A stretch of 64,000 nt of DNA. Source: Secundilactobacillus silagincola (GTDB taxonomy: Bacteria; Bacillota; Bacilli; Lactobacillales; Lactobacillaceae). Below the pieces are notes generated by a model. That model ran no database searches. It was not told the DNA's origin and saw only the letters and a program-made list of their open reading frames with translations. The stretch is taken from the NCBI RefSeq assembly GCF_002583405.1, contig NZ_BCMJ01000002.1, positions 248,001-312,000 of the forward strand, in the 5' to 3' direction. This document shows, in pieces, positions 23,383 through 33,084 of the stretch; the first letter of the stretch is position 1; each line of letters starts with the position of its first letter. Made by a program: the position numbers and the translations under genes.

Positions 23383-24660
23383 TTATTCTTCTACAACATA
23401 CTGTTCAAAGCGCTGATAATCAACGTTGGTTACTTCGGCTTCAATCTTGGTGCCATTTTCAAGATAGTCCGTTGCTTTAACGCTGGCGTGTTCGTTCAGA
23501 TACGAAACAACGTCGCCCTTTTCAAATGGAATCAAGAAAGTAGCAGTCACGTAGTTCTTGAAGACTTTTTCCCTAATTACCTGAACGAGCAGATCGATTG
23601 AGGCGGGATCTTTAGCTGAAACCACGATTTCGTCACCAGCTCGTGACGGATAGTCGTTGTCTGTCAGGTCAGCTTTGTTGTAAACGGTGACCATTGGCAA
23701 ATCAGGGACGCCAATTTCAGTCAAGGTTTTCTTTGTAGTAGACATCATGTCGATTCGGTTAGGGCTGGAGTAGTCCACGACTTGAATTAACAGATCAGCA
23801 TTGGCAGCTTCGTACAAGGTAGACTTGAAAGCTTCCACCAAAGTGGTTGGCAGCTGGGAAACAAAACCGACTGTGTCACTCAGCAATAACTTCTTTGAGT
23901 CATCGAATTGCAGTTGCCGAACACTGGTATCCAGAGTAGCGAAGAGCATGTTCTTAACCATAACCTGCTTATCTTCGTTCATGCCATAGCGTTTGATCAA
24001 CTCATTCATAATGGTTGATTTACCCGCGTTGGTATAACCAATAAGTGCCACGTTAGGTAATTGGACCCGTTCGCGTTGCTGTCGCTTAACGGTTGCTGAC
24101 TTATCGACTTCTTTTAGTTCATGCCGAACGTGATTGATTTGGCGCTGAACGGTCCGCCGGTTTAATTCAATCTGAGCTTCACCGGCACCACGGTTGGTAA
24201 AGCCACCACCAGCACTGGTACCCGTTTGTTGGTCTAATCGCTGGTTCATCGCGGTATGCAGACGGGGCATTTGATACTGTAACTTAGCCAGTTCAACCTG
24301 TAACTTAGCTTCACGGCTTTGCGCTCGGTTAGCGAAGATGGCCAAAATGAGTCCGGTACGATCCATCACGGGCACCTTCACGACTTTTTCCAAGTTTCTG
24401 ATTTGACTAGGGGTCAGTTCATCGTTTGCTACTACGATTTCAGCACCAGTATCAACGACGATATCACGTAATTCTTCAACTTTACCAGTTCCAAAGTAGG
24501 TTCCGGCAACTGGCTGACTAAGATTTTGTACGGTGGTTTCTACCACGTTCATATGATTAGCTTCTGACAAGGCCTTTAACTCTTCCATGGCATAATCAAA
24601 GTTGTAGCGTCCTGTATTAAGGCCAATGTTAATGACCGGCACAAGTTCGCTGTTATCCAT
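23383..24660 (-). CDS. hflX: Ribosome-associated GTPase HflX
   Basis: Cytoplasmic GTPase of 425 residues that binds 50S subunits and splits or rescues ribosomes under stress. The N-terminal HflX domain includes GTYFGTGKVEEL and VVANDELTPSQIRNLE. A Gly-rich linker (GTSAGGGFTNRGAGEAQIELNRR) is a hallmark. The G domain has G1 GYTNAGKST near residue 208, G3 DTVGF, and G4 NKAD, with FATLDTSVR in switch I. The length matches the family. It is monocistronic, with a terminator 17 nt after its stop codon. Confidence 0.95.
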   Translation of the reverse strand: MDNSELVPVINIGLNTGRYNFDYAMEELKALSEANHMNVVETTVQNLSQPVAGTYFGTGKVEELRDIVVDTGAEIVVANDELTPSQIRNLEKVVKVPVMDRTGLILAIFANRAQSREAKLQVELAKLQYQMPRLHTAMNQRLDQQTGTSAGGGFTNRGAGEAQIELNRRTVQRQINHVRHELKEVDKSATVKRQQRERVQLPNVALIGYTNAGKSTIMNELIKRYGMNEDKQVMVKNMLFATLDTSVRQLQFDDSKKLLLSDTVGFVSQLPTTLVEAFKSTLYEAANADLLIQVVDYSSPNRIDMMSTTKKTLTEIGVPDLPMVTVYNKADLTDNDYPSRAGDEIVVSAKDPASIDLLVQVIREKVFKNYVTATFLIPFEKGDVVSYLNEHASVKATDYLENGTKIEAEVTNVDYQRFEQYVVEE

Positions 24661-25150
24661 GTTGTCACCATCCTTAATTGTTTAGCTTCAGTATAACATG
24701 AGAGTGTGAAGCAACTCGTTAAATTCTGGAATCTGTGTTGTGAAATCGATTTAGGCTAGATAAAAGGATTGAACAAAAACAAATTTTCATCGTACTTCAG
24801 AGTACTCCAGATAAGAAGCTAAATATGGACTGATGTCACGGCCCCAATAGCCATTGTGCAATAATAGCTTTTACGCAATTGATTTTTAGTAGCGGTCAGT
24901 TTACAATTATGAGAGTTTTTTATTCACTGAGGGACAAAGTTCGGGCCTCTTAAATTAACTTATTGAACGAAAAGATATTCGAGTGAGCGAAAATATATGC
25001 AATTTTTGCAATAAAAATCCCCAAGATTACCCGTATTAAACAGGCAAGATGATAAAACAGCATTGATTTTAATGCTTTTCTAATATACAATATATATCAC
25101 GAATCTTTAATAATTATACTTGCACGTTATCCATAATTTGAGGGAGTGAA
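24661..25150. other. Gap of 490 bp before oppA
   Basis: AT-rich with no frame I would call. A short GAGAGTGTGAAGCAACTCGTT at 24701 resembles the start of the hairpin repeats but lacks the rest. The only well-defined signal is the oppA promoter, listed separately. Confidence 0.4.
25063..25091 (+). promoter_or_regulatory. Promoter of the opp operon
   Basis: TTGATT (25063-25068), 17 nt, TACAAT (25086-25091), 59 nt before the oppA start. Confidence 0.55.
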
Positions 25151-26788
25151 ATGGCTATGCAGTTTAGTAAGACTTTAACATTAGCAGCTATTTCAGGGGC
25201 TTCTTTACTGTTATTTTCCGCTTGTGGGTCTAAAAGCAAACGGCAGCTAGCCGATGACCAGACCTTACACTGGGTTGAGACAGCGGATCTGCCAACCATG
25301 GATCCCTCAAAATCAACGGATGTCGTTAGTGGTGGTGCACTGAACAACGTTGATGAAGGTTTACTTAGAATTGGTCAGGGGTCAAAACTGAGGCCGGGGA
25401 TTGCCAAGGCTTACCATGTATCAAAGGATGGGAAGACCTGGACCTTTAATTTGCGGCATTCTAAGTGGAGTAATGGGGCACCGGTAACGGCTACTGACTT
25501 TGTTTATGGCTGGCGCCGGACGGTTAAACCAAGTACGGCAGCGCAGTTTGCTTACCTCTATAATCACGTTAAGAACTATGACGCTGTTAATAAGGGCAAA
25601 AAAGCCCCTTCTCAACTGGGGGTTGAAGCTCATGGTAAGTATCAGTTAGTGGTAACACTATCACGGCCACAGAGCTATTTTAAGTATCTCGTGGCTTCTC
25701 AGGCGTTTCTACCGCAAAACCAGCAGGTGGTTAACAAGTATGGTGCCAGATATGCAACTCGTTCTGGCAACGCCGTTTATAACGGACCATTTAAGCTAAC
25801 TGGCTGGGATGGGACTAACGATACCTGGACGTTGAAAAAGAATGATCAATACTGGGACGCGAAAGCAACTAAGTTAAAAGCAGTTAAATACCGGGTGATC
25901 AAGGATCAAGGGACTTGGCTGAGTCAATATCAAACTGGCAAAGTTGACGAGTTGATGACGGACGGCACACAGTACCGACACCTTAAAACTTCTCCGGATA
26001 TACATATCAGGGGTTCTGCTTCCATGTTTTATCTGGAGTTCAATCAGCGCAACGGGTTCTTCAAGAATAATTTAGATGCAAGGAAGGCCATTTCGTTAGC
26101 AATCGATAAGCAATCCTTAACGCATAATATCTTAGCTGATGGTTCTCAAGCGCCTAAGGGACTGGTTCCCCAGAACCTGGCGAAAAAGAATGGCGTTGAT
26201 TTTGCCGATGCAGCCTACGTCAAATCAGGAACGACTTATCAGTTGACCGAAGCACGAGCACTGTGGCGGAAAGCATTGCAACAATCGGGGAAGTCAAGCG
26301 TCTCGCTGGATTTACTTGCGGATGACACGCCCAACGGTAAAAAAACCGTTGAATTTATTCAGAGTCAGTTGGGTAAGCTACCAGGGTTAAAGCTGATAAC
26401 GGCTACCGTGCCGTTTAACGTTCGGCTTTCCCGTTCCACTCAGGGCGATTTTGACATGGTGGTTGGTGGCTGGATCGCTGATTTTCCGGATGCCATTTCG
26501 TTCAGTTCATTATTTACGTCCAACAATGCTTATAATCGTGGTCGCTGGCAAAACAAGGCTTACGATACCGATGTGAAAAACGCTGAGGGCAAGGATGCAA
26601 ACAATCCGGATGAACGTTGGAACGACTTGGTGAACGCTGAGAAGACGCTGATGCAGCAACAAGGCATTGTACCGCTATATCAGCGAACTCAGGCGCAGTT
26701 GCTGAAGCCTTACGTTCACGGCGTTCAGTACTTTCCGACTGGCGCACAATGGGACTTCAGTCGAGCGTATATTTCTAATCATCAGTAA
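25151..26788 (+). CDS. oppA: Oligopeptide ABC importer substrate-binding lipoprotein
   Basis: Extracytoplasmic peptide-binding protein of 545 residues (SBP_bac_5 family). The signal ends at the lipobox LLLFSAC. The family signature appears as LRPGIAKAYHVSKDGKTWTF, then LRHSKWSNGAPVTATDFVYGWRR. A C-terminal lobe carries GGWIADFPDAISF and GIVPLYQRTQAQL. GAGGGAG lies before ATG 25151, and a second in-frame ATG at 25157 is possible. It leads oppABCDF and supplies peptides for PepX and PepI. A 92-nt AT-rich gap before oppB leaves room for mRNA processing or a second promoter. Confidence 0.93.
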   Translation: MAMQFSKTLTLAAISGASLLLFSACGSKSKRQLADDQTLHWVETADLPTMDPSKSTDVVSGGALNNVDEGLLRIGQGSKLRPGIAKAYHVSKDGKTWTFNLRHSKWSNGAPVTATDFVYGWRRTVKPSTAAQFAYLYNHVKNYDAVNKGKKAPSQLGVEAHGKYQLVVTLSRPQSYFKYLVASQAFLPQNQQVVNKYGARYATRSGNAVYNGPFKLTGWDGTNDTWTLKKNDQYWDAKATKLKAVKYRVIKDQGTWLSQYQTGKVDELMTDGTQYRHLKTSPDIHIRGSASMFYLEFNQRNGFFKNNLDARKAISLAIDKQSLTHNILADGSQAPKGLVPQNLAKKNGVDFADAAYVKSGTTYQLTEARALWRKALQQSGKSSVSLDLLADDTPNGKKTVEFIQSQLGKLPGLKLITATVPFNVRLSRSTQGDFDMVVGGWIADFPDAISFSSLFTSNNAYNRGRWQNKAYDTDVKNAEGKDANNPDERWNDLVNAEKTLMQQQGIVPLYQRTQAQLLKPYVHGVQYFPTGAQWDFSRAYISNHQ

Positions 26789-26895
26789 CCCGTTATTGAG
26801 TGAAAATAAAGCTGAGCTGATGCCCACCCTTGTTTTTACATCTTTTAGAAAAAGTGTAATGATGTTAAATAGTAAGTAGAATGAGAGGTATTTTC

Positions 26896-27825
26896 ATGGC
26901 GAAATATTTAGTAAAGCGGATCTTTTATCTGCTGTTAACCTTATTCATCGTCATCACAGTCACGTTTTTTCTGATGAAGCTATTACCAGGGACGCCGCTG
27001 CAAAACCAGCAAAAGCTGTCACCATCGCAGCAACACCTGATTTTAAAGCAGTATGGGTTAACAAAGCCCGTCTGGCAGCAATATTTGATTTACGTTGGCG
27101 GTGTTTTCCAGGGTAATTTCGGAACTTCCTTCCAGTTTAGTGATCAACCGGTTTCCTACTTGATTTCGAGCCGGATCGGACCGTCACTTCTGTTGGGGGT
27201 TCAGGCGATGATCATCGGTGTGATTCCTGGTATCTTAGTTGGTGCTTTGGGCGCCATTAAGAAAAACACTTGGGTAGATACCACTACCACGATCGTTTCT
27301 ATTCTGGGGATCTCAATCCCAAGTTTCGTGCTGGCCGTTTTACTGCAGTACTTTGTTGGGTTGAAATTACAGTGGTTCCCAATTGCCGATTGGGGCGGCT
27401 TCTCCTATACCGTTTTGCCAACAATTGCGTTGGCCGCGTCGCCGTTCGCGGATACGGCGCGGTTTACACGAACAGAAATGGTGGATGTGCTGAACTCCGA
27501 TTATATTGAGCTGGCCAGAGCCAAGGGGCTGAGTAAGTGGGGTGTCATTTATCACCATGCACTGCGGAATAGTTTGATTCCAGTGGTGACCATCATGGGG
27601 CCATTGGCCGTTAACATCATGACTGGGTCAATGGTGATTGAAAACATCTTCTCCATTCCAGGGATTGGTGAACAATTCGTTAAGTCCATCTTGACTAACG
27701 ATTATCCGACCATCATGGCGGTTACCATCGTTTACAGTGTCATGCTGATGGTAGTGCTGCTGATCACCGATATCGTTTATGGTATTATCGACCCTCGAAT
27801 TCGAATTTCTGGCAAGAGTAATTAA
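26896..27825 (+). CDS. oppB: Oligopeptide ABC importer permease OppB
   Basis: Membrane subunit of 309 residues. ATG 26896 (MAKYLVKRIFYLLLTLFIV) is preferred over ATG 26881 because AGAGG lies 8 nt upstream. It begins with the classic OppB/DppB N-terminus and TVTFFLMKLLPGTP. The EAA loop DYIELARAKGLSKWGVIYHHALRNSL is near residue 210. The C-terminus VLLITDIVYGIIDPRIR is diagnostic. It forms the pore with OppC. Confidence 0.93.
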   Translation: MAKYLVKRIFYLLLTLFIVITVTFFLMKLLPGTPLQNQQKLSPSQQHLILKQYGLTKPVWQQYLIYVGGVFQGNFGTSFQFSDQPVSYLISSRIGPSLLLGVQAMIIGVIPGILVGALGAIKKNTWVDTTTTIVSILGISIPSFVLAVLLQYFVGLKLQWFPIADWGGFSYTVLPTIALAASPFADTARFTRTEMVDVLNSDYIELARAKGLSKWGVIYHHALRNSLIPVVTIMGPLAVNIMTGSMVIENIFSIPGIGEQFVKSILTNDYPTIMAVTIVYSVMLMVVLLITDIVYGIIDPRIRISGKSN

Positions 27826-27840
27826 TTAGGAGGTAAATAA

Positions 27841-28863
27841 ATGGCTGATGAAGTAAAGCTTCCTGCAGATAGTTTTGAACCTCTTGATAAGTCAAAACAT
27901 CTCGACAGTGAAAAAATTGCAGCGCCTAACTTGACGTTTATGCAGGATGCATGGCGTCGTTTAAAAAAGAATAAAAGTGCCATTATTGCGATGATCATCC
28001 TCATCATCTTCTTTGTTTTAGCGTTTGGATCAGCGTTCTTCTCACCGCATAACCCTAATGCTGTTAACCCGCAACTGGCAAACTTGCCACCAAAATGGCC
28101 GGGAGTAAATATCAATGGCCTCAACGGGACACTGGTCCAAGCTGGTAGCCGAGTGAATGCTTATCAGGCTGCTGGTGCCGGTGCCGGCGTGCACTATTGG
28201 CTAGGAACCGATTATCTCGGCCGTGATATGCTTTCCAGAATTCTCTTTGGGACGCGTATTTCCCTGACAGTTGCCATTGTTGCCACTGCCGTTGACTTGT
28301 TAATTGGTGTCACTTTCGGTCTCTTTTCCGGCTGGAAGGGCGGCTGGGTCGACAACTTTATGCAACGTGTTATTGAAATCATTATGTCAATTCCAACCCT
28401 AGTTGTGGTTGTGCTGCTGATTTTAATTTTGAAACCTGGGATGTCGTCAATTACGTTAGCCATTGCGTTTTCTAGCTGGACGACGATGGCGCGTCTGATA
28501 CGAGCGCAAACGCTAGAGTTAAAGGAACAGGAATACGTGCTGGCGGCAAAAACGTTGGGTGAAAGCTCAATCAAGATTGCTTTCAAGCACTTACTGCCCA
28601 ACCTTTCTAGTATTATTATCATTCAAACCATGTTCACCATTCCAAGTGCTATTTTCTTCGAAGCCTTCCTGTCATTCGTTGGTATCGGGATCAGTGCTCC
28701 GCAGGCTTCACTTGGGACGTTACTGAACGATGGTCAGAAAAACTTCCAATTTTTGCCATATCAAATGTGGTATCCAGCCATCGTACTGTCTGTGATCATG
28801 ATTGCCTTTAACATCTTCGCTGATGGCCTGCGTGACGCCTTTGATCCGCAAACGAAAGGGTAG
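27841..28863 (+). CDS. oppC: Oligopeptide ABC importer permease OppC
   Basis: Membrane subunit of 340 residues. An N-terminal cytoplasmic tail leads to the OppC_N segment AWRRLKKNKSAIIAMIILI. The region LGTDYLGRDMLSRILFGTRISL is the canonical OppC/DppC motif. The EAA loop is EYVLAAKTLGESSIKIAFKH, and the C-terminus is NIFADGLRDAFDPQTKG. AGGAGG lies directly before the start, 15 nt after oppB. The start and operon position are secure. Confidence 0.94.
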   Translation: MADEVKLPADSFEPLDKSKHLDSEKIAAPNLTFMQDAWRRLKKNKSAIIAMIILIIFFVLAFGSAFFSPHNPNAVNPQLANLPPKWPGVNINGLNGTLVQAGSRVNAYQAAGAGAGVHYWLGTDYLGRDMLSRILFGTRISLTVAIVATAVDLLIGVTFGLFSGWKGGWVDNFMQRVIEIIMSIPTLVVVVLLILILKPGMSSITLAIAFSSWTTMARLIRAQTLELKEQEYVLAAKTLGESSIKIAFKHLLPNLSSIIIIQTMFTIPSAIFFEAFLSFVGIGISAPQASLGTLLNDGQKNFQFLPYQMWYPAIVLSVIMIAFNIFADGLRDAFDPQTKG

Positions 28864-28876
28864 GTGAAGTGAAACT

Positions 28877-29965
28877 ATGCAAAGCAAAGAAACTATTTTG
28901 AAGGTCAACCACCTCAAAATCAACTTCAACACCTACGCTGGGACGGTTAAAGCCATTCGTGATGTCAGTTTTGATTTAAAAAAGGGCGAGACCTTAGCCA
29001 TTGTTGGTGAATCCGGTTCTGGTAAGACGGTAACGACCCGTTCGATCATGGGGTTGCTGGCTAATAACGCAGTGGTTGAGGGTGGCACCATTCAATTCCA
29101 CGATAAAGACGTGTTAAAAATGTCACAGAAGCAACTAGAAGGTTTACGGGGTGCTAAAATCGCGCAAATCTTCCAAGACCCAATGACCTCACTGGATCCA
29201 ACCATGCGAATTGGCCGTCAAATCGCTGAACCACTGATGATTCATAAGGGTGTCAAAAAAGATAAGGCCATGGCGCAAGCTCTGGAAATGATGAAGTTGG
29301 TTGGTATCACTGATGCAGAAAACCGAATTAACGACTATCCGCACCAATTTTCAGGTGGGATGCGGCAACGGATCGTGATTGCCATCGCGTTGATCAACTA
29401 CCCAGAAATTCTGATTGCTGATGAACCTACCACGGCTTTGGACGTGACCATTCAAGCGCAGATCCTGAATTTAATGCGTGAATTGCAGGACAAGATCTCA
29501 ACCTCCATCATTTTTATCACTCATGATTTAGGGGTGGTTGCTGGGATGGCTGATCGAGTTGCGGTGATGTATGCTGGCAAAATCGTTGAATACGGGACCG
29601 TTGATGAAATCTTCTATAACCCAAAGCATCCTTATACTTGGGGACTATTGAGCTCAATGCCAACGCTTGATACTGACAGCGGTGAGTTAGCCTCAATTCC
29701 TGGGACACCGCCTGACTTACTCGATCCGCCCAAGGGTGATGCGTTTGCAGCGCGGAATCCTTACGCGTTAAAGATCGATACGGAGCAGGAACCACCGTTT
29801 TTCAAGGTTTCTGATACCCATTACGCTGCTACTTGGCTATTGCATCCAGATGCACCAAAAGTAACGCCACCGGACCAGATTATCCAGCGACAGGCTAAGT
29901 TTGCGGCTATGCAAAAAGAAGCTAAACAGCAGCATAAAATCGAAGAAGAGGAGGAACAGCAATAA
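28877..29965 (+). CDS. oppD: Oligopeptide ABC importer ATPase OppD
   Basis: Cytoplasmic ATPase of 362 residues. Walker A is GESGSGKTV, the Q-loop region is IFQDPMTSLDPTMRIGRQ, the signature FSGGMRQRIVIAIAL, Walker B LIADEPTTALDVT and the H-loop ITHDLGVV. The oligopeptide-specific C-terminal extension includes GTPPDLLDPPKGDAFAARN. Unusually, the extension lacks the usual cluster of cysteines that binds an iron-sulfur cluster in some OppD proteins. The last residues are a Gln/Glu-rich tail (KIEEEEEQQ). Its TAA overlaps the oppF ATG by 1 nt. Confidence 0.94.
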   Translation: MQSKETILKVNHLKINFNTYAGTVKAIRDVSFDLKKGETLAIVGESGSGKTVTTRSIMGLLANNAVVEGGTIQFHDKDVLKMSQKQLEGLRGAKIAQIFQDPMTSLDPTMRIGRQIAEPLMIHKGVKKDKAMAQALEMMKLVGITDAENRINDYPHQFSGGMRQRIVIAIALINYPEILIADEPTTALDVTIQAQILNLMRELQDKISTSIIFITHDLGVVAGMADRVAVMYAGKIVEYGTVDEIFYNPKHPYTWGLLSSMPTLDTDSGELASIPGTPPDLLDPPKGDAFAARNPYALKIDTEQEPPFFKVSDTHYAATWLLHPDAPKVTPPDQIIQRQAKFAAMQKEAKQQHKIEEEEEQQ

Positions 29966-30924
29966 TGGAGCTTGATAACGCTAAAAAAGTGCTTGAAGTG
30001 AGTCATTTGAAACAGTATTTCAACGTTGGCAAGCGCGATGAAGTTAGGGCTGTTGACGATATTTCCTTCGATATTTATGAGGGTGAAACCTTCGGGCTGG
30101 TTGGCGAATCCGGTTCTGGTAAGACGACTACTGGTCGAGCCATTATTCACTTGTACCGGCCAACTAGTGGGTCGATTAAGTTTAATGGTCAAGAAATCAT
30201 TGGCATGAAAGATAAGCAAAAAATGCAGCAGTTTCGCCGTGACATGCAGATGATTTTTCAGGATCCATACGCTTCCCTGAACCCGCGGATGAAGGTCAAG
30301 GATATCGTAGCGGAAGGTATCGACATTAATCATTTAGCGAAAAATGATGCCGACCGCAGCAAGCAAGTGGCTGATTTACTGGCAACCGTTGGCTTGAACC
30401 GAGACCATGCGAGCCGTTATCCCCACGAATTTTCAGGTGGGCAGCGGCAACGGATTGGGATTGCGCGGGCACTTGCTGTGCAGCCCAAGTTCATCATTGC
30501 TGACGAGCCAATCTCCGCCTTGGATGTTTCCATTCAAGCCCAGGTGGTCAATTTACTAAAGAAGCTGCAGCGTGAACGGCAATTAACCTTCTTGTTCATC
30601 GCCCATGATTTATCCATGGTGAAGTACATCTCGGATCGAATTGGTGTCTTGCATTATGGTCGGATGCTGGAAGTCGGCACGTCGGATGAAGTTTATAACC
30701 ATCCGTTGCATGACTACACCAGAAGCTTGTTGTCAGCGGTGCCGGTGCCGGATCCGGAGTATGAACGGACGCGGACGCAGATCAAGTATGATCCGAAGTA
30801 CGAGGATGGTTCTAAAAAACGTGAATTAGTTGAAATTGTGCCCCATCACTATGTCCAGTGCAGTCAGGATGAGATCCCGATGTATCAGGAGAGAGCGAAG
30901 TCAATGGGACTGAGCGTGAAATAG
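29965..30924 (+). CDS. oppF: Oligopeptide ABC importer ATPase OppF
   Basis: Second ATPase, 319 residues. Features are Walker A GESGSGKTTT, FQDPYASLNPRMKV, signature FSGGQRQRIGIARAL, Walker B IIADEPISALDVS, H-loop IAHDLSMVKYISD and the family segment HDYTRSLLSAVPVPDP. It forms a heterodimer with OppD. It is the last gene of the operon and is followed 4 nt later by a long hairpin repeat (30929-31049) that likely terminates it. Confidence 0.94.
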   Translation: MELDNAKKVLEVSHLKQYFNVGKRDEVRAVDDISFDIYEGETFGLVGESGSGKTTTGRAIIHLYRPTSGSIKFNGQEIIGMKDKQKMQQFRRDMQMIFQDPYASLNPRMKVKDIVAEGIDINHLAKNDADRSKQVADLLATVGLNRDHASRYPHEFSGGQRQRIGIARALAVQPKFIIADEPISALDVSIQAQVVNLLKKLQRERQLTFLFIAHDLSMVKYISDRIGVLHYGRMLEVGTSDEVYNHPLHDYTRSLLSAVPVPDPEYERTRTQIKYDPKYEDGSKKRELVEIVPHHYVQCSQDEIPMYQERAKSMGLSVK

Positions 30925-30928
30925 AACA

Positions 30929-31110
30929 GAGCGTGAAAAGACTCGGGTAAAGCCCAGAGTGTAACGAAAAAAGCAGGTATGTCCTTGAATTTTAGGACGT
31001 ACCTGCTTTTTTTGTTACACGGCCGGGCTTTGAGTCTTTGAACGCGTTTCAGCGACGTAAAAGTTATGGCCGGGCTCTGAGTTCTTGAACGCGTTACGGC
31101 TACGTAAAAG
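30929..31110. repeat. Long hairpin repeat, copy C, with a duplicated right arm
   Basis: Starts GAGCGTGAAAAGACTCGGG and its first unit ends TTTGAACGCGTTT (31049), similar to the GAGTGTGAA...GAACACGTTT ends of the A and B copies. The core AAAAAAGCAGGTATGTCCT pairs with AGGACGTACCTGCTTTTTTT, an excellent bidirectional terminator. The right arm is repeated in tandem: 31014-31062 and 31063-31110 share GGCCGGGCT, TTGAACGCGTT and ACGTAAAAG. Confidence 0.8.
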
Positions 31111-31120
31111 TGAACGGCAC

Positions 31121-32899
31121 TCATTCAAACTGTGCATCATACAACTTCTTATAAGCTCCGCCAGTCTTCAGCAAACTTTCATGCGTGCCAATCTCAACCA
31201 CACGGCCACTCTCCAGTACAATAATCTGATCCGCATCGTGAATAGTGGACAGCCGGTGAGCAATAACCAAAGATGTCCGAGATGCCAGCAGGTTATTCAG
31301 GGCGTGCTGAATGGCCTTTTCAGACTGATTGTCCAGACTAGCGGTGGCTTCGTCCAAAATGATGATGGGTGCATTTTTTAACAGCGCCCGTGCAATCGAG
31401 ACCCGTTGTTTTTGACCACCGGAGAGTTTGACGCCCCGTTCGCCAACTTGTGTATCGAGCTGATCTGGCAAGTCACGAATAAAGGTATCGAGGTCGGCTA
31501 GTTTTGCCACTTGCCATACGTCTTCATCAGAAGCGTCCGGACGACCATACAGAATGTTGTTGCGGATACTGCCGTCGATGATAAAGATATCCTGTGAAAC
31601 GATGGCGATATTTTGACGTAATGAAACAATGTCGATGGACTGAATCGGGAGGTCATCAATCGTAATGCTGCCGCTGTCTAAATCATAAAAGCGATCAATG
31701 AGCCGAGTAATTGTCGTTTTACCGGAACCTGACCGGCCGACTAACGCGGTGGTCTTGCCATAGGGAATCGTAAAACTGACATCTTTTAGGGTTGTGTCAT
31801 GGCTTTCAGGGTATTTCGCACCGTCGTAGTTAAAGTTAACGTGACTGAGGGTAATTCCCTTAGAAAACTTTGGGAACGGTTTAGGATCCGCTGCATTTAG
31901 CACCTGTGGTTTCTCCTGTAAGATTGACTGGATTCGACCGTAGGAAACCAGTGATTGCTGCAGTTGGTTCAGCAGACGGGTGAAAGCCTGAATCGGTGAC
32001 TGGACCATGGCGACGTAGCTGAGGTAGGCAACTAACGCCCCTACCGTAAGTTGCCCCTTGATGATAAAGTAAGCGCCTAACGACAGGACAATCGCGATGC
32101 CCAGCGTGTTGATGCCGTCAATCAACGGTGAGAAGATGGCTTGATTCCGGCCAGCGGTGATCATGTCTTTCCGATTAGTATCGGCAAAGTGGTCAAACCG
32201 TTTAGCTTCGGTATCTTCACTGTTGAAACTCTTAATGAGATCGATTTGAGTCAGGGTCTGCTGCATCTGGTTCGACATTCTGGCTTGAGAACGTCGCGCG
32301 TTCATGAACGCAGTACGGATGCGAACCCGAAATACCCGGTAGACGATGAACATTAGTGGGAAGGTGAGACTGACTGCCAATGCCATTTGCCAGTTGATGT
32401 AGAAAATCAGCGCTAGTACGCCCACAAACGTAAATAAATTACCAACCATGTTCAGCATATTGGCTGAGATAAGACTTTGCAGATTATTGATGTCACTGGT
32501 CAGCCGGGTCATCAAATCACCGGTTTTACTGGATTCGAAGAAACTGGTATCTAATTTTAACAAGTATTCGTACAGTTGATTTCGCAGATCGGTGATGGCG
32601 TTTTGACTCATGACGCTCATATAGTAGGTGGAAATGTAAGTGAAGATGCCTAGTATAATGGCTGCCAGCAAGAGGATAGCAATGGCACCAAAAAGCCACT
32701 GGAAGTTGCGCTGCGGGATTACTTTATCGATAATGAACTGTTCAATCTGCGGCATCACGAACTGCAGTAAGGTAATCACGGTGAGCGCTAAGATGTTTAA
32801 CACCAGTAACCAGCGTTTTTTAAGCACTTTACTGAAGACAAAACGAAACATTTCCATCAATGATCCGTCTGTTTGTGACGCTGCTTGTTTATCGGCCAT
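31121..32899 (-). CDS. ABC exporter, fused membrane and ATPase domains (MsbA/LmrA-like)
   Basis: Half-transporter of 592 residues that would function as a dimer to export lipids, drugs or peptides. Residues 20-330 are the six-helix ABC_membrane domain (DTSFFESSKTGDLMTRLTSDINNLQSL is the usual coupling region). The ATPase domain carries Walker A GRSGSGKTT, signature LSGGQKQRVSIARAL, Walker B IIILDEATASLDNQSE and H-loop VIAHRLSTI. There is no N-terminal C39 peptidase domain. The ribosome site is an unbroken run of eight G followed by A, just before the ATG. The gene is divergent from the alpha/beta hydrolase. Substrate unknown. Confidence 0.9.
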   Translation of the reverse strand: MADKQAASQTDGSLMEMFRFVFSKVLKKRWLLVLNILALTVITLLQFVMPQIEQFIIDKVIPQRNFQWLFGAIAILLLAAIILGIFTYISTYYMSVMSQNAITDLRNQLYEYLLKLDTSFFESSKTGDLMTRLTSDINNLQSLISANMLNMVGNLFTFVGVLALIFYINWQMALAVSLTFPLMFIVYRVFRVRIRTAFMNARRSQARMSNQMQQTLTQIDLIKSFNSEDTEAKRFDHFADTNRKDMITAGRNQAIFSPLIDGINTLGIAIVLSLGAYFIIKGQLTVGALVAYLSYVAMVQSPIQAFTRLLNQLQQSLVSYGRIQSILQEKPQVLNAADPKPFPKFSKGITLSHVNFNYDGAKYPESHDTTLKDVSFTIPYGKTTALVGRSGSGKTTITRLIDRFYDLDSGSITIDDLPIQSIDIVSLRQNIAIVSQDIFIIDGSIRNNILYGRPDASDEDVWQVAKLADLDTFIRDLPDQLDTQVGERGVKLSGGQKQRVSIARALLKNAPIIILDEATASLDNQSEKAIQHALNNLLASRTSLVIAHRLSTIHDADQIIVLESGRVVEIGTHESLLKTGGAYKKLYDAQFE

Positions 32900-33084
32900 G
32901 GAACTCCCCCCCCAATATTTCGAGCTGATTTAATCTGTCCGCTAATGTAGCACTCAGGCTGACTGGGTGCAAACAAATAGATTGGTGATTGCTATCAACA
33001 TTGTACTTGAAAAGCGGAAGTGTGATTGACTTTTCATCTATTTTCTAATATGATTTTAATAATCTAATAAAAGGAGTGGTGAGA

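Noticed and set aside
23281-23601. Plus-strand frame of 106 codons after the beta-helix gene
   Set aside because: It runs through two terminator hairpins and then antisense to hflX.
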